DNA of 64,000 nt from Brevibacterium siliguriense. Lineage in GTDB: Bacteria > Actinomycetota > Actinomycetes > Actinomycetales > Brevibacteriaceae. Location of the stretch: assembly GCF_900105315.1 (NCBI RefSeq), contig NZ_LT629766.1, forward strand, positions 3,038,001-3,102,000, written 5' to 3'. The notes below the pieces were generated by a model. It was not told the origin of the DNA. It was given only the letters and a program-made list of their open reading frames with translations, and did not search any database. Below, piece by piece: positions 8,491 through 17,342 of the stretch. The stretch's first letter is position 1. The number at the start of each line of letters is the position of its first letter. A program made the translations under genes and the position numbers.

Positions 8491-9975
8491 TCAGGCGCGA
8501 GTGGTGACGAACTCCGAGACCTGTCGAGTGAGCGCGTCCACCTGCGCCGCATCGGCGGCTTCGACGTTGAGTCGAATCAGTGGTTCGGTGTTGGACTTGC
8601 GCAGGTTGACCCACCAGTCCGAGCCCTGCAGACCGATTCCGTCGAGGTCGTCGACAGTGCTCTCGGGGAAGTCTGCGGCATGAGCGACGAAGTCGGCGAG
8701 CACGGCGTCGGGATCGGAGACGGTGAAGTTGATCTCCCCGGACTGCACGAACCTGTCGTAGTCCGCGACCAGCCGGGATGCGGGAGCCTGTGATTCAGCG
8801 AGGGCGGCGATGAGGTGGCAGGCCGCGAGCATTCCGGAGTCCGCGCCGAAGAATTCGTCGAAGTAGAAGTGCGCGGAGTGTTCGCAGGCGAAGACGGCTC
8901 CGGTTTCGCGCATGAGGGTCTTGATGCCTGAATGGCCGACCTTCGACCGCAGTGCGCGTCCGCCCGCGGCGGTGATCGTCTCGGCCACGCTGCGGGAGGT
9001 GATGAGGTTGTGGATGACAGTGGGTCGGTCATCCCCGAGAGCCCGGGCCCTTGCGATCTCCCGTTCGGCGACGAGTGCGCCGACGGCCGAGGCCGACATC
9101 GTCGCTCCCGTCTCGTCGATGAAGAAGCAGCGGTCGGCGTCCCCGTCGAAGACGAGCCCCAGGTCGGCTCCGTTGTCGACGACCGCGCGTGCGGCGTCGA
9201 CGAGGTTCTCAGGTTTGAGCGGATTCGCTTCGTGGTTGGGGAAGGTGCCGTCGAGTTCGGTGAAGAGGCCGATGACGTCGAAGGGCACCGAGGCGGCTCC
9301 CGCGTCCGTGCCGAAGATCTCCCCGAGGAGGCGCCCGGCCATGCCGTTTCCGGCATCGAGCACGATCGTCAGTCCCGTGACCTCATCGACGCGGGTGAGT
9401 TCGCGGATCCGTGCCGCATACTGCTCGCGCATCCGGGATGCCGCATTCTCATCCTCGACGACGCTGCGACCGTCGTTCTGCGGTGCGGTGATCGCGAGTT
9501 CTCTGATTCTCGAGAGACCGGAGGCCAGGCTGACGCCGGCGGCGCGAGGTCCGCAGATCTTGATCCCGTTGTAGTCGGCGGGATTGTGGCTGGCGGTGAT
9601 CATGGCACCGGGCAGGTCGAAGATGCCCGAGGCGAAGTAGAGCTGATCGGTCGAACACAGTCCCAGCAGGACTGCCTTCGATCCGGCGGCGTCGACTCCG
9701 GCGGCGAAGGAGTGGGCGAATCCGGGAGAGCTCGGTCGCATATCGTGGCCGATGACCACCTCGGCGATGGAGTGGATCTCCGCCATGGTGAGTGCCGTCG
9801 CCCAGCCGAGGGCGAACAGGATGTCCTCGTCGAGCTGGTCGGGAATGCGACCGCGGATGTCATAGGCGCCGACGGCAGCGTCGAGGGCGGCCGTCCGGGC
9901 ACGTCCGAGTTCCGAATCGGTCAGGATCTGCGGTGCGGGGTCGCCTCCGGTCGGCCTCGGTTCGGAGTGGCTCAT
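8491..9975 (-). CDS. manB: Phosphomannomutase/phosphoglucomutase
   Basis: A 494-residue alpha-D-phosphohexomutase. The phosphoserine loop is TASHNPADYNG near residue 130, the Mg-binding loop is DGDADRCFF near residue 270, the sugar-binding loop is CEHSAHFYF, and the C-terminal phosphate-binding loop lies around SNTEPLIRLNVEA. It interconverts hexose 6-phosphate and 1-phosphate, feeding GDP-mannose for mannosylated lipids and glycoproteins. The start overlaps the stop of the DUF3499 gene as ATGA, so the two are cotranscribed. manA in the same window supplies mannose 6-phosphate. Confidence 0.95.
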   Translation of the reverse strand: MSHSEPRPTGGDPAPQILTDSELGRARTAALDAAVGAYDIRGRIPDQLDEDILFALGWATALTMAEIHSIAEVVIGHDMRPSSPGFAHSFAAGVDAAGSKAVLLGLCSTDQLYFASGIFDLPGAMITASHNPADYNGIKICGPRAAGVSLASGLSRIRELAITAPQNDGRSVVEDENAASRMREQYAARIRELTRVDEVTGLTIVLDAGNGMAGRLLGEIFGTDAGAASVPFDVIGLFTELDGTFPNHEANPLKPENLVDAARAVVDNGADLGLVFDGDADRCFFIDETGATMSASAVGALVAEREIARARALGDDRPTVIHNLITSRSVAETITAAGGRALRSKVGHSGIKTLMRETGAVFACEHSAHFYFDEFFGADSGMLAACHLIAALAESQAPASRLVADYDRFVQSGEINFTVSDPDAVLADFVAHAADFPESTVDDLDGIGLQGSDWWVNLRKSNTEPLIRLNVEAADAAQVDALTRQVSEFVTTRA

Positions 9976-10334
9976 GAGTCGCCGATGATGCGCAGGTGAC
10001 CGTGTCGGCGTCCCGTGGCCGCCGAATCGTCGGCCGATCCAGGTGCGGTCCGCGGCGGGGTCTGATCGGCACGGTCTGCGGCTTCGCGGACGGCGTCGGC
10101 GATGGCCAGCAGATCATCGTGGCTGCGTTCGGGCGGGGCCTGCCCGGAGTCGATGCGGATGAGCTGCCAGTCAACGGGTGGAGTCAGCTTCGCCGCATGT
10201 TCGGCGCACAGGTCATGAGCGCCCGGCTCGGCTCGCCTGCCCAGAGGTCCGATGACGACGGTCGCATCGGCGTGCACGTACGTCATAGTGGCGGCGGCGG
10301 GGCGCGAACAGCTGACTTTTGAACACATTCTCAC
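9972..10334 (-). CDS. DUF3499 family protein
   Basis: A 120-residue protein beginning RMCSKVSCSRPAAATMTYVH after a GTG start. The CSKVSCSRPA start, the DLCAEHAAKLTPPVDW segment and the length match the actinobacterial DUF3499 family, whose paired N-terminal cysteines and C..H motif suggest a small zinc-ribbon-like fold (inference). The GTG start is chosen because the family begins with an M/V-R-x-CS motif; upstream in-frame sequence reads into the divergent promoter region. It overlaps manB by four bases and is divergent from the zincin-like gene. Confidence 0.87.
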   Translation of the reverse strand: MRMCSKVSCSRPAAATMTYVHADATVVIGPLGRRAEPGAHDLCAEHAAKLTPPVDWQLIRIDSGQAPPERSHDDLLAIADAVREAADRADQTPPRTAPGSADDSAATGRRHGHLRIIGDS

Positions 10335-10416
10335 GGCTGACACAGTCCCACACTCTACACGCCGCGCCCTGCCGATTCGCTCAGGCACGGCGGCCACGCA
10401 CGTAGAATGAAGTCCT

Positions 10417-10779
10417 ATGAGATCAAGGCGACATCGCGACCGACATGGGCGGGGTCTGCGGTCTCCGCTGTATCGGGCCGAGGTGCCCGCACGACTGAGT
10501 CGAGCGGAGAGTTTCACGAAGGTCGCAGCCGCTGAGTTCGCCCGGATGCGCGGACGCGAACCCGATCTCCTCGCCGAGGTGGTGCTGGCCGTCGATTCCG
10601 TCCCGCCGGCGAGTTCGACCGAACCGAGCTTCGGCCGTGTGTTCCCGGCCGCCGGCGACCGTCCCACCCATATCGTCCTCTATCGCCGGGTGATCGAAGA
10701 TCATGCCGGCAGCGAGGCCCGGGATGCGCTCATCGCCGAGGTGGTGGCCGACCAGGTCGATATCCTCCGTCGCGCCTGA
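10417..10779 (+). CDS. Zincin-like 'metallopeptidase family' protein, probably catalytically inactive
   Basis: A 120-residue protein of the small zincin-like family that sits beside DUF3499 in actinobacteria. The basic start (MRSRRHRDRHGRGLRSP), the FARMRGREPDLLAEVVLAVD helix and the THIVLYRRVIE strand fit the family. The position where true members have HExxH reads ALIAEVVADQVDIL, so the zinc-binding histidines are absent. Many actinobacterial members are degenerate here (family knowledge), so a non-proteolytic role is likely. Function is unknown. Confidence 0.8.
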   Translation: MRSRRHRDRHGRGLRSPLYRAEVPARLSRAESFTKVAAAEFARMRGREPDLLAEVVLAVDSVPPASSTEPSFGRVFPAAGDRPTHIVLYRRVIEDHAGSEARDALIAEVVADQVDILRRA

Positions 10780-10841
10780 GAGCCGACCGGAGGAACTCTG
10801 TTCGCAGGAGCTCAGTTCACGGGAACTCGGCAGACTCGAGC

Positions 10842-12299
10842 TCAGCCGAGCCGGATATCTCGGTAGGCGACACCTGCCGGGGCCGGCGCCGGGACGACCG
10901 TGGAGATTCCGTCCTCGGTGGTGACGACGAGAGTCGCATGCACACCGTCGGCCTGCGAACCCGAGGCCTGGGAACCGTTGAGGACGAGCGCGCGCACCGA
11001 ATCGTCGGAGACGTCGCTCGGGTCGAGTACTGTCGTGCCCGTCGGGTTGAGATCGATCGACTGCGGATCGGTCAGAGAACCGTCGTCGAGCATTCCCTGC
11101 ACCTGCACGTGCCCCTGACCGGGCGAAAGCTGCAGGGAGGACTCACCGGTGCGCGGAAGCGCCAGGATCTGAGTCTCGGCGAGGGTGTCGGTGGACGGGA
11201 TGCTGCCGAAGTCGGCGGCTCCCTTCGCTCCGTCCTTGCCGATGAAGGCGCCCGCCTGAATGCGCTTCGATGAGTCGAGGACAAGGCTCGTGGCATCGAG
11301 GTCGCCGAGATCGGCTTCGGCGACACCGCGACCGACCACGGTCATCGAGGAACGGGGAATGTCGATCTCGCCGTCGGGCCCATAGGCCTTCAGTGACACC
11401 TCGGCGAGGTCGCTGCCCGGGTTCGCGACCCGGACTCGAACGTCCTTGCCGCTGAGTCCGGTGAGCACCTGCTGACGATCGGCCCCGACGCCGCCGGCGG
11501 CGAGGTCGATGCCCTGCGGTTTGAGTCCGTCGAGGACGGTCTCCTGGATGGAACCGGCCAGGACTCCCCCATCGACGGTGACGTCGACGGCCAGGGCCTC
11601 GGCTCCTCCGGCGAGACCGCCCAGAGGGACGGCACGCTGCTGACCAGCCTTGATGCTCAGCTCGGTCGGTTCGGCGGATTCGCCGCCGGGAGTCATGAGG
11701 GCGACCTTCGCCTGGACGGGAACGTCGCCCGGGTTGCTCAGCAGCAGCTGTGAGTTCGAGCCCGTGGCACCGGATCCGGCGACGATCCGGAAGTTGCTCG
11801 CCGCCTGGGCGCAGGTGAGCGTGGCAAGCCCGGTGAGGTCACCGGAGGTGCCCTCGACGGTTTCGAGGCCGGTCGTCAGTGCGGGCGCACCGGGACGGGC
11901 GAAACCGGTGACGAGCTTCGTCGAGTCGATGCTGTCGTCTCCGGAGACGAAGCCCTGACCGGAGGGATTGTCGAAGTCGATCGAACCGCCGAGATCAGCG
12001 ACCTGCAGGCGTGCCGAGGAGGTCGACCCGTCCGCGGCGCCGATCGGTGCGGATGCGGAGACGACGCGGGTCGAGACCTTCGAATCGTCGACGAACTCGG
12101 CGTCGGTGCCTTCGGCCTCGCTCGCTGTCAGCAGCGGTCCGGGGCAGACGACGCGGGTGTCCGCGGTGGGCATGCGCACCTGTTCGGGGCTGCGGTCCAG
12201 AGTGCCTGGGGTCAACGGAGTGAGGAACGACGTCGTGGCCACGATCACTCCGGGCACGGCGATGGCCGCGAAGGTGACGATGCTGCGCTGGTGCTTCAT
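10842..12299 (-). CDS. DUF5719 family secreted or membrane-anchored protein
   Basis: A 485-residue protein with a single N-terminal hydrophobic segment (SIVTFAAIAVPGVIVATTSF) that can act as a signal peptide or anchor, followed by a large beta-rich extracytoplasmic region with paired VxNPG repeats (LLLSNPGDVPVQAKVALMTP, RVRVANPGSDLAEVSLKAYG). This is the DUF5719 arrangement found downstream of a large glycosyltransferase and whiB in actinobacteria. The ATG overlaps the glycosyltransferase stop by four bases, so it is translationally coupled. No catalytic motif is recognisable; an envelope role alongside the glycosyltransferase is inferred. Confidence 0.85.
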   Translation of the reverse strand: MKHQRSIVTFAAIAVPGVIVATTSFLTPLTPGTLDRSPEQVRMPTADTRVVCPGPLLTASEAEGTDAEFVDDSKVSTRVVSASAPIGAADGSTSSARLQVADLGGSIDFDNPSGQGFVSGDDSIDSTKLVTGFARPGAPALTTGLETVEGTSGDLTGLATLTCAQAASNFRIVAGSGATGSNSQLLLSNPGDVPVQAKVALMTPGGESAEPTELSIKAGQQRAVPLGGLAGGAEALAVDVTVDGGVLAGSIQETVLDGLKPQGIDLAAGGVGADRQQVLTGLSGKDVRVRVANPGSDLAEVSLKAYGPDGEIDIPRSSMTVVGRGVAEADLGDLDATSLVLDSSKRIQAGAFIGKDGAKGAADFGSIPSTDTLAETQILALPRTGESSLQLSPGQGHVQVQGMLDDGSLTDPQSIDLNPTGTTVLDPSDVSDDSVRALVLNGSQASGSQADGVHATLVVTTEDGISTVVPAPAPAGVAYRDIRLG

Positions 12300-15200
12300 G
12301 CTTTCTCCTCCCGGCGGCCGGTCTTCGCCGTATTCCCTACGCGGCCGAAGGGAATGGCCACGATGAGGCTGAGCAGTCCGAGCACCCATCCGGCGATGAC
12401 GCCGACCGGGTAGAGCGGTGAGTTCAGGGAGATCTCGACCGTTCCCCCCGCGGCGGGGAGGTCGAATTCGCTCGCCCACGCCTCTTCTCCAGGCCTCGGC
12501 TGCGGCAGCGGCTCACCGTCGATGCTCGCGGTGATTCCGTCCGCAGCATCGGCGACGGTCAGAGTGCGCCCCTCTTTGCCGGCCGGGACCTTCGCAGTAG
12601 TGCCCCTCATCGCCGCCGTGGAGACCTGCCCTTCGGAATCGCGGATGAGGAACCGGCCGCTGTAGGGCTTGTCGACGCGCCACAGCTGTCCCGACGAGGT
12701 GGGGCCGACCGGCAGCAGACCCTCCGAGACGGACACCGAGTTGGTCAGGCTGCCCGCACCTGGTCCGACGAGGACGAAGTCGACTCCGAGCTCGCCGAGG
12801 ATGCCGCTGACGTCTCCGGCGTCATCGGCCGAGAGCGCGGACGCCGCCTGTGCCACGAGCACCTGGTCGGGGGTGATCGGCAGGGGACGTCGCTGCCACG
12901 GCCATCCGCCGACGGTTTCGGCCGAGCTCACGGTCGACGTGCCCAGAACTGTGCCGTCGGCAGAGGATACGAGTGTGGCCAGAACCTCTCCGTCGACATT
13001 GTCCAAGCGCAGGGTACGCGCCTGCGTCGCACCTTCGGCACGGTCGGCGGCCAGAGCGGGGACGTTGCTCTCGGAGGTCGCGGTGACCGCCTCGGCCGTG
13101 GAGGTGGTCCGTCCTGCACCGATGGCGATGAGGCCGATGGCGGCCACGGTCACGAGCGCGACGAGGCCGCGCATGGGCAGTCGGCCGGAAGCCGCGGAGA
13201 GTCCCTTGGCACCGCTCTTCGCAGATGTCGAACCGGCGTTCCGGCTGCGCCTTGGCCGGCGCCCGGCTGTGCGGTCGGCACCGAGGGACAGCAGCAGGAT
13301 CGATCCGAGGCTGACCAGGGTCAATCCCGCGGCAGGGTAGGAGCCGATGAGGTGGAAGGGTCCCGTCTGCGCGGGCAGATGCACCTGGATCGCTGCGAGG
13401 ACGAGACCGCTGAGGTAGAGGCCGACTGCCCAGGACAGACGGGAGAGTTCGAGCCGAGCTTCGATGAGGGTGAAGAAGGCCAGGATGAGCATCGGCAGCA
13501 TCAGAACCGGCGCCCAGAGCTGGAGGATGCCTGCCGGGACCTCGCCGAGCCCGAGGTCCGCGATGAGGCCCGACAGCCACGACATGTCGATGGGCGCAGG
13601 GAATCCGAGGGCCAGAAGGTACGTCGGTGCGGACTCCGTGGCCGTGGTCTGCCCGGGCATCGTCAGCAGGGTTCCCGGCTCGCGGACCACAGCCCACAGC
13701 CATGGCCATCCCAGGAACAGAGTCGGGGCGAGCAGCCACAGATGCCGCACGCCGCGACCTGCCGCCAGCAGCACCGCCGTGCCGAGGATCGTGACGAGCA
13801 AAAGGAGCGGAACGCCTGCGGTGATGACGAACAGCAGCAGGCCGGTGCCGGCTGCCGCCGCGATCGATCCGGTGGTCAGGCTGCGGCGCAGAGTCAACGC
13901 CACCAGCGGCGCGCAGATCCAGACGAGGATCACACCGAGGCGACCGTCCGACAGTGCGGTCGTGAACAGCGGAGAGGCGATCCACAGCAGAGCGGCGAAA
14001 CCGCGCACCCAACGCCGGGCCAGCACGCTGCCTGCGCCCGCATAGGCGGCGATGGCGGCCAGGATCGGTGCGGCCAACAGCAGGGAGCGGACCATGACGT
14101 CGACATGGCCGAAGAAGAGGAGGGAGAGGACGCCGATGACGAGGTGGTAGGGGTCGGCCGGCACCGCCGTACCGGTCGAGACGTCGAGGTGGCGGCCGAG
14201 CAGTCGGTCGAAGATCTCGCCGAGGCCGACGTTCGTCGAGCCCAGGGCTCCGCCGTCGAGGTGGCCGGGGCCGAAGAGCCGAAAGCTGATGACGCCGCTC
14301 ATCACCGCGGCGGCGAGGAACACATAGGTCAGGGGTGCGCGCAGCAGGCTCGAACCGCCGGAGATCTCCAGGCGGGAGAAGGAGTCGATGGCCTCCTCCG
14401 TGTCGCCGACCGGGTTGAGTTCGGCATCGGCGTCGGGGCCGCCGGTGGGAACCTCTGCCGGGCGCGAGTCGTCGCTCTCGCCGCTCATCGTCCGGCGTTG
14501 GACGGCGAGTTCCTCGTCATCGGCATAGAGCGCGGCGACGTGGGAGGTGCTCGAGCGTTTGGCCACTCGGTTGCGGCGGGCATTGGCGCGTCGCAGCGGG
14601 GCGGTGGTCGACACGTCTGTCGGAAGGCCCAAGAGCGCGGAGAGGTGCCACCCGGCGGGTCTGAAGTTGTTCGACAGTAGCCCGCCGACGATACGGCCGA
14701 GGTGGCCGAAGGCGAGCAGGCAGAAGAGGGAGAGCAGTCCCCGTCCGGCGAGACTGAGGCGATAGCGCTGCTCGGTCCGGATCTGGGTCTTCGATGTCGG
14801 CGGGTGCGGTGAGGAGCCGAGTCGGGCGGCGGAAGTCGAGGAGATCTCCACCCGCGCACGAGGTGCCAGCAGCACTCGGGCGCCGAGGTCGCGGAGACGA
14901 CGGGAGTATTCGAGACCGGAATAGGCGGGTCCGAGCACCCTGGAGGGTGCTCCGATGCGCTCGAGTTCCGTGGTGGCCATGAGCAGGCCCGGCAGGTCGA
15001 GGCCCAGGGTTTCGATCTGGCTGTCGCGCTGGCCCTGGTCGATCTCCCCGGAGCCCACGGGGTTGAAACGCTCCCCCGCCGAGGTGGTGCTCACTCCGGC
15101 GGAGACGATGCGGCCGGAGCACATGAGCTTCGGTCCGACTGCGGAGATGGATTCGGTCTCCCCGATGGCATCGAGCAGCTCATCGAGGCAGTCGGGTTCG

Positions 15201-15394
15201 GGACGGGAGTCAGGGGTGAGGAACCACAGGAAATCCGATTCCGCGATCTCCGGCATCTCGCCGGCTTCGCGGACCGTCCGTCCCCCGAGATCCACCACGG
15301 GGACCTCGGGGAAGTGCGGACGAAGAGCTGTTTCGAGCTCGACCTTGCTGGCATCGTCGCCGGAGACGACGACGATGGTGACGGCTTGACTCAC
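12296..15394 (-). CDS. Large family 2 glycosyltransferase with multispanning membrane domain
   Basis: A 1032-residue protein starting at GTG. Residues about 1-240 are a GT-A fold glycosyltransferase domain (VTIVVVSGDD..., then FLWFLTPDSRPEPDCLDELL as the nucleotide-sugar/metal region). The middle of the protein carries about twelve hydrophobic segments, then a periplasmic beta-rich region (residues about 760-990) and a final span (VIAGWVLGLLSLIVAIPFG). The start overlaps the whiB stop by four bases (GTGA) and its stop overlaps DUF5719, giving a three-gene operon. The acceptor is unknown; assembly or modification of a cell-surface glycan is inferred. Confidence 0.88.
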   Translation of the reverse strand: MSQAVTIVVVSGDDASKVELETALRPHFPEVPVVDLGGRTVREAGEMPEIAESDFLWFLTPDSRPEPDCLDELLDAIGETESISAVGPKLMCSGRIVSAGVSTTSAGERFNPVGSGEIDQGQRDSQIETLGLDLPGLLMATTELERIGAPSRVLGPAYSGLEYSRRLRDLGARVLLAPRARVEISSTSAARLGSSPHPPTSKTQIRTEQRYRLSLAGRGLLSLFCLLAFGHLGRIVGGLLSNNFRPAGWHLSALLGLPTDVSTTAPLRRANARRNRVAKRSSTSHVAALYADDEELAVQRRTMSGESDDSRPAEVPTGGPDADAELNPVGDTEEAIDSFSRLEISGGSSLLRAPLTYVFLAAAVMSGVISFRLFGPGHLDGGALGSTNVGLGEIFDRLLGRHLDVSTGTAVPADPYHLVIGVLSLLFFGHVDVMVRSLLLAAPILAAIAAYAGAGSVLARRWVRGFAALLWIASPLFTTALSDGRLGVILVWICAPLVALTLRRSLTTGSIAAAAGTGLLLFVITAGVPLLLLVTILGTAVLLAAGRGVRHLWLLAPTLFLGWPWLWAVVREPGTLLTMPGQTTATESAPTYLLALGFPAPIDMSWLSGLIADLGLGEVPAGILQLWAPVLMLPMLILAFFTLIEARLELSRLSWAVGLYLSGLVLAAIQVHLPAQTGPFHLIGSYPAAGLTLVSLGSILLLSLGADRTAGRRPRRSRNAGSTSAKSGAKGLSAASGRLPMRGLVALVTVAAIGLIAIGAGRTTSTAEAVTATSESNVPALAADRAEGATQARTLRLDNVDGEVLATLVSSADGTVLGTSTVSSAETVGGWPWQRRPLPITPDQVLVAQAASALSADDAGDVSGILGELGVDFVLVGPGAGSLTNSVSVSEGLLPVGPTSSGQLWRVDKPYSGRFLIRDSEGQVSTAAMRGTTAKVPAGKEGRTLTVADAADGITASIDGEPLPQPRPGEEAWASEFDLPAAGGTVEISLNSPLYPVGVIAGWVLGLLSLIVAIPFGRVGNTAKTGRREEKA

Positions 15395-15831
15395 ACGACC
15401 TTTTTCTTGAGCCGGCGGCGTTCGCGTTCGGACATTCCGCCCCAGATCCCGAAGCGCTCATCATTGGCGAGTGCATATTCGAGGCATTCGGAACGGACGT
15501 CGCAGGAGGCACAGACCCGCTTGGCCTCACGAGTCGATCCGCCCTTCTCAGGGAAGAACGCCTCGGGGTCGGTCTGAGCGCAGAGGGCCTGGTCCTGCCA
15601 GGACAGTTCGCCGTCGTCTGCGGCGCCCAGGAGCAGCGACAGCGGAGAGACGGCGGAGCTGTCCGGCTGCAGCGGCGTCAGATCACTTGGATCGACGGCC
15701 AGCGGATCAGGCAACGTCTCGGGTGTACGCGCTCCCGGTTCGATGAACCAGTCTTCGGCACGACGGGAAGTGACTCCCGGTGCGGCGGTGAAGTCTTCTC
15801 TCTCCCGCCATTCTCTCTGTGCACTTTGCAC
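15391..15831 (-). CDS. whiB: WhiB family iron-sulfur transcriptional regulator (WhiB2/WhmD type)
   Basis: A 146-residue WhiB-like protein. Four cluster-binding cysteines are visible in the order C-x22-C-x2-C-x5-C (ALCAQ..., RVCASCDVRSECLEYA), followed by the GIWGGMSERERR turn and a basic tail KKKVV. The GTG at 15831 is preferred because GAAAGGGG lies just upstream; an in-frame GTG at 15849 is an alternative. Proteins of this type control septation and cell division with WhiA (Streptomyces WhiB, mycobacterial WhiB2/WhmD). Gene order with DUF3499/manB and a CofE gene supports the WhiB2 assignment. It heads an operon with the glycosyltransferase and DUF5719. Confidence 0.9.
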   Translation of the reverse strand: MQSAQREWREREDFTAAPGVTSRRAEDWFIEPGARTPETLPDPLAVDPSDLTPLQPDSSAVSPLSLLLGAADDGELSWQDQALCAQTDPEAFFPEKGGSTREAKRVCASCDVRSECLEYALANDERFGIWGGMSERERRRLKKKVV

Positions 15832-15943
15832 GGTTTTCCCCTTTCTCACGCACGAGCAGGTCCGTTGCCGTGACTGAGCCGATCAGTCCGATGTACGGTC
15901 GAATCCACAGAATCCATGCTCGGCGCGTTCCCCTTAGGTATAA

Positions 15944-15973
15944 ATTACACGCGTGTCATTACCGCCCCGTCAA
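15944..15973 (-). promoter_or_regulatory. Candidate housekeeping promoter of the whiB operon
   Basis: On the minus strand TTGACG (15968-15973) is followed after 18 bases by TGTAAT (15944-15949), each matching the sigma-70-type hexamers at five of six positions. This would give an untranslated leader of about 100 bases before whiB. Confidence 0.55.
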
Positions 15974-16010
15974 GCCCTTATGGAGTACTGAGACACCCCC
16001 TGAGACACTA

Positions 16011-16028
16011 TTCGAACGCGCGTTCACA
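16011..16028. promoter_or_regulatory. LexA-box-like palindrome between whiB and cofE
   Basis: TTCGAAC-GCGC-GTTCACA has the GAAC-N4-GTTC core of the actinobacterial SOS box with a perfect left arm and a degraded right flank. It lies in the divergent region of about 350 bases upstream of both whiB and cofE. Weak compared with the box at 56939. Confidence 0.3.
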
Positions 16029-16151
16029 TGCACACGCACCCAGAACCCCATATATAGGTAATGGCCCAGTCATGCGGCACAACCTGTGGGATCCGCCTGA
16101 ACAAACCTGGAGAATTTAGAAAGTGAGCGCCCGCAATGGGATCATGGAGGA

Positions 16152-16187
16152 ATGAGAGTGGAATCACCGGTGGCCTGGCATGAATGA
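16152..16187 (+). CDS. Candidate 11-codon leader ORF overlapping the cofE start
   Basis: ATG at 16152 (or GTG at 16158) opens a short frame MRVESPVAWHE ending in TGA at 16185-16187, so its stop overlaps the cofE start region (ATGAATGA). A strong GGAGG lies immediately upstream of it, at a good distance from the GTG, whereas cofE itself has no clear ribosome site. Translational coupling is inferred; no homology can be claimed for so short a peptide. Confidence 0.3.
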   Translation: MRVESPVAWHE

Positions 16188-17307
16188 TCGTCTGCTCACC
16201 GTCTACGCGCCTCCCGTCGAAGAAGAGATCGCGCAGGGTTCCGACCTCTCTGCGATCCTCATCAACGCTCTGCGCCGCAACCGCATCGACCTCAAGGACG
16301 GCGATATCCTCGTCGTCGCCTCGAAGGTCGTCTCCAAAGCCGAGGGGCGTCTTCGCACCGTCGCAGATCGCGCCGAGTTCGAGGAGCTCGTCGCGGAGAC
16401 CGGCACCCACTTGGTCGCCGAACGCTCCTATCGCTCCGGCACCACGGTTCAGGTCGTGCGCACCCCGTCGGGCACCGTCCAGGCGGCAGCAGGCCTCGAC
16501 CAGTCGAACTCCGGCGGTGCCGTCATCCTCCATCCCCTCGACAGCGACCGGTCCGCCGGTGGCCTGCGTCGGCGGGTCGAACAGGCCTTCGAAGTGCGCA
16601 TCGGTCTGGTCATCTCGGATACGAGCTCACGGCCGTGGCGGGTCGGTGTCGGCGATATCGCCATCGGCCTGTCCGGGTTCTCCGGACTGGACGACCAACG
16701 CGGTCGCCCCGACGACGACGGGCGCGTCCAGACCGTGACAGTGCGGGCGATCGCCGATGAGATCGCGGCTGCCGCCGACCTGGTCAAGGGATCTTCCCGC
16801 GGACTGCCCATGGCGTTGGTCCGCGGCGCCGGCGGATACCTCGACAACGGCCGTGAAGGCGCCCGCGCGCTTTCCCGCGGCCTCGGCGAGGACTGGTTCC
16901 GTCACGGTCATGTCGAAGCCATCCAACGCGGACTGGGAGTCACCGACCTGCCCGGCAGCGCCCCGGCCGGCGACAACAGCGACGACATCCTCGAGCGGGT
17001 CTCCCGAGCCATAAGGGTCGTCCGGGCCGGGCAGTCGAGGACACCTGGCCATGCGGCCTGGCGGATGCGCATCGAAGGGTCCGGGTCGCGGATCACGCTG
17101 AGCCCCTCCGACTCGCCGGCGACCGCTCAGTCCGGCGGCCCGCCGCTGCTCGAAGCGATGGTCGGGCTCGGGTCTCTCGTCGAACGCCTCCACACGGCCC
17201 TCTTCGCCGAGGATCTCAGCGCCTCCACGCGCTATCACTGGGTCGATGGCGAACTCGGGGCCTTCCCCCGCGGGGTGACGATCGACATCGGCCTCATCGT
17301 TCCCTGA
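16180..17307 (+). CDS. Coenzyme F420-0:L-glutamate ligase (CofE/FbiB N-domain type)
   Basis: A 375-residue protein. Residues about 1-250 are a CofE domain: GDILVVASKVVSKAEGRL near residue 40, the DTSSRPWRVGVGDIAIGLSG core near 148, and VTVRAIADEIAAAADLVKG near 187. CofE adds glutamates to F420-0 in F420 biosynthesis. The remaining 125 residues do not show an intact FMN-binding nitroreductase motif; mycobacterial FbiB (about 448 residues) has a full C-terminal nitroreductase domain, so this tail may be a shortened remnant (inference). No cofD/fbiA lies beside it. Position next to whiB mirrors the mycobacterial fbiB-whiB2 neighbourhood. Confidence 0.85.
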   Translation: MNDRLLTVYAPPVEEEIAQGSDLSAILINALRRNRIDLKDGDILVVASKVVSKAEGRLRTVADRAEFEELVAETGTHLVAERSYRSGTTVQVVRTPSGTVQAAAGLDQSNSGGAVILHPLDSDRSAGGLRRRVEQAFEVRIGLVISDTSSRPWRVGVGDIAIGLSGFSGLDDQRGRPDDDGRVQTVTVRAIADEIAAAADLVKGSSRGLPMALVRGAGGYLDNGREGARALSRGLGEDWFRHGHVEAIQRGLGVTDLPGSAPAGDNSDDILERVSRAIRVVRAGQSRTPGHAAWRMRIEGSGSRITLSPSDSPATAQSGGPPLLEAMVGLGSLVERLHTALFAEDLSASTRYHWVDGELGAFPRGVTIDIGLIVP

Positions 17308-17342
17308 CCCACCCCACCCGAAACACAACCATGGAAGCGGAT

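Noticed and set aside
13352..14680. Plus-strand frame of 442 codons opposite the glycosyltransferase
   Set aside because: Its product is Gln/Arg/Gly/Glu-biased, as expected of an antisense shadow of membrane-coding DNA.
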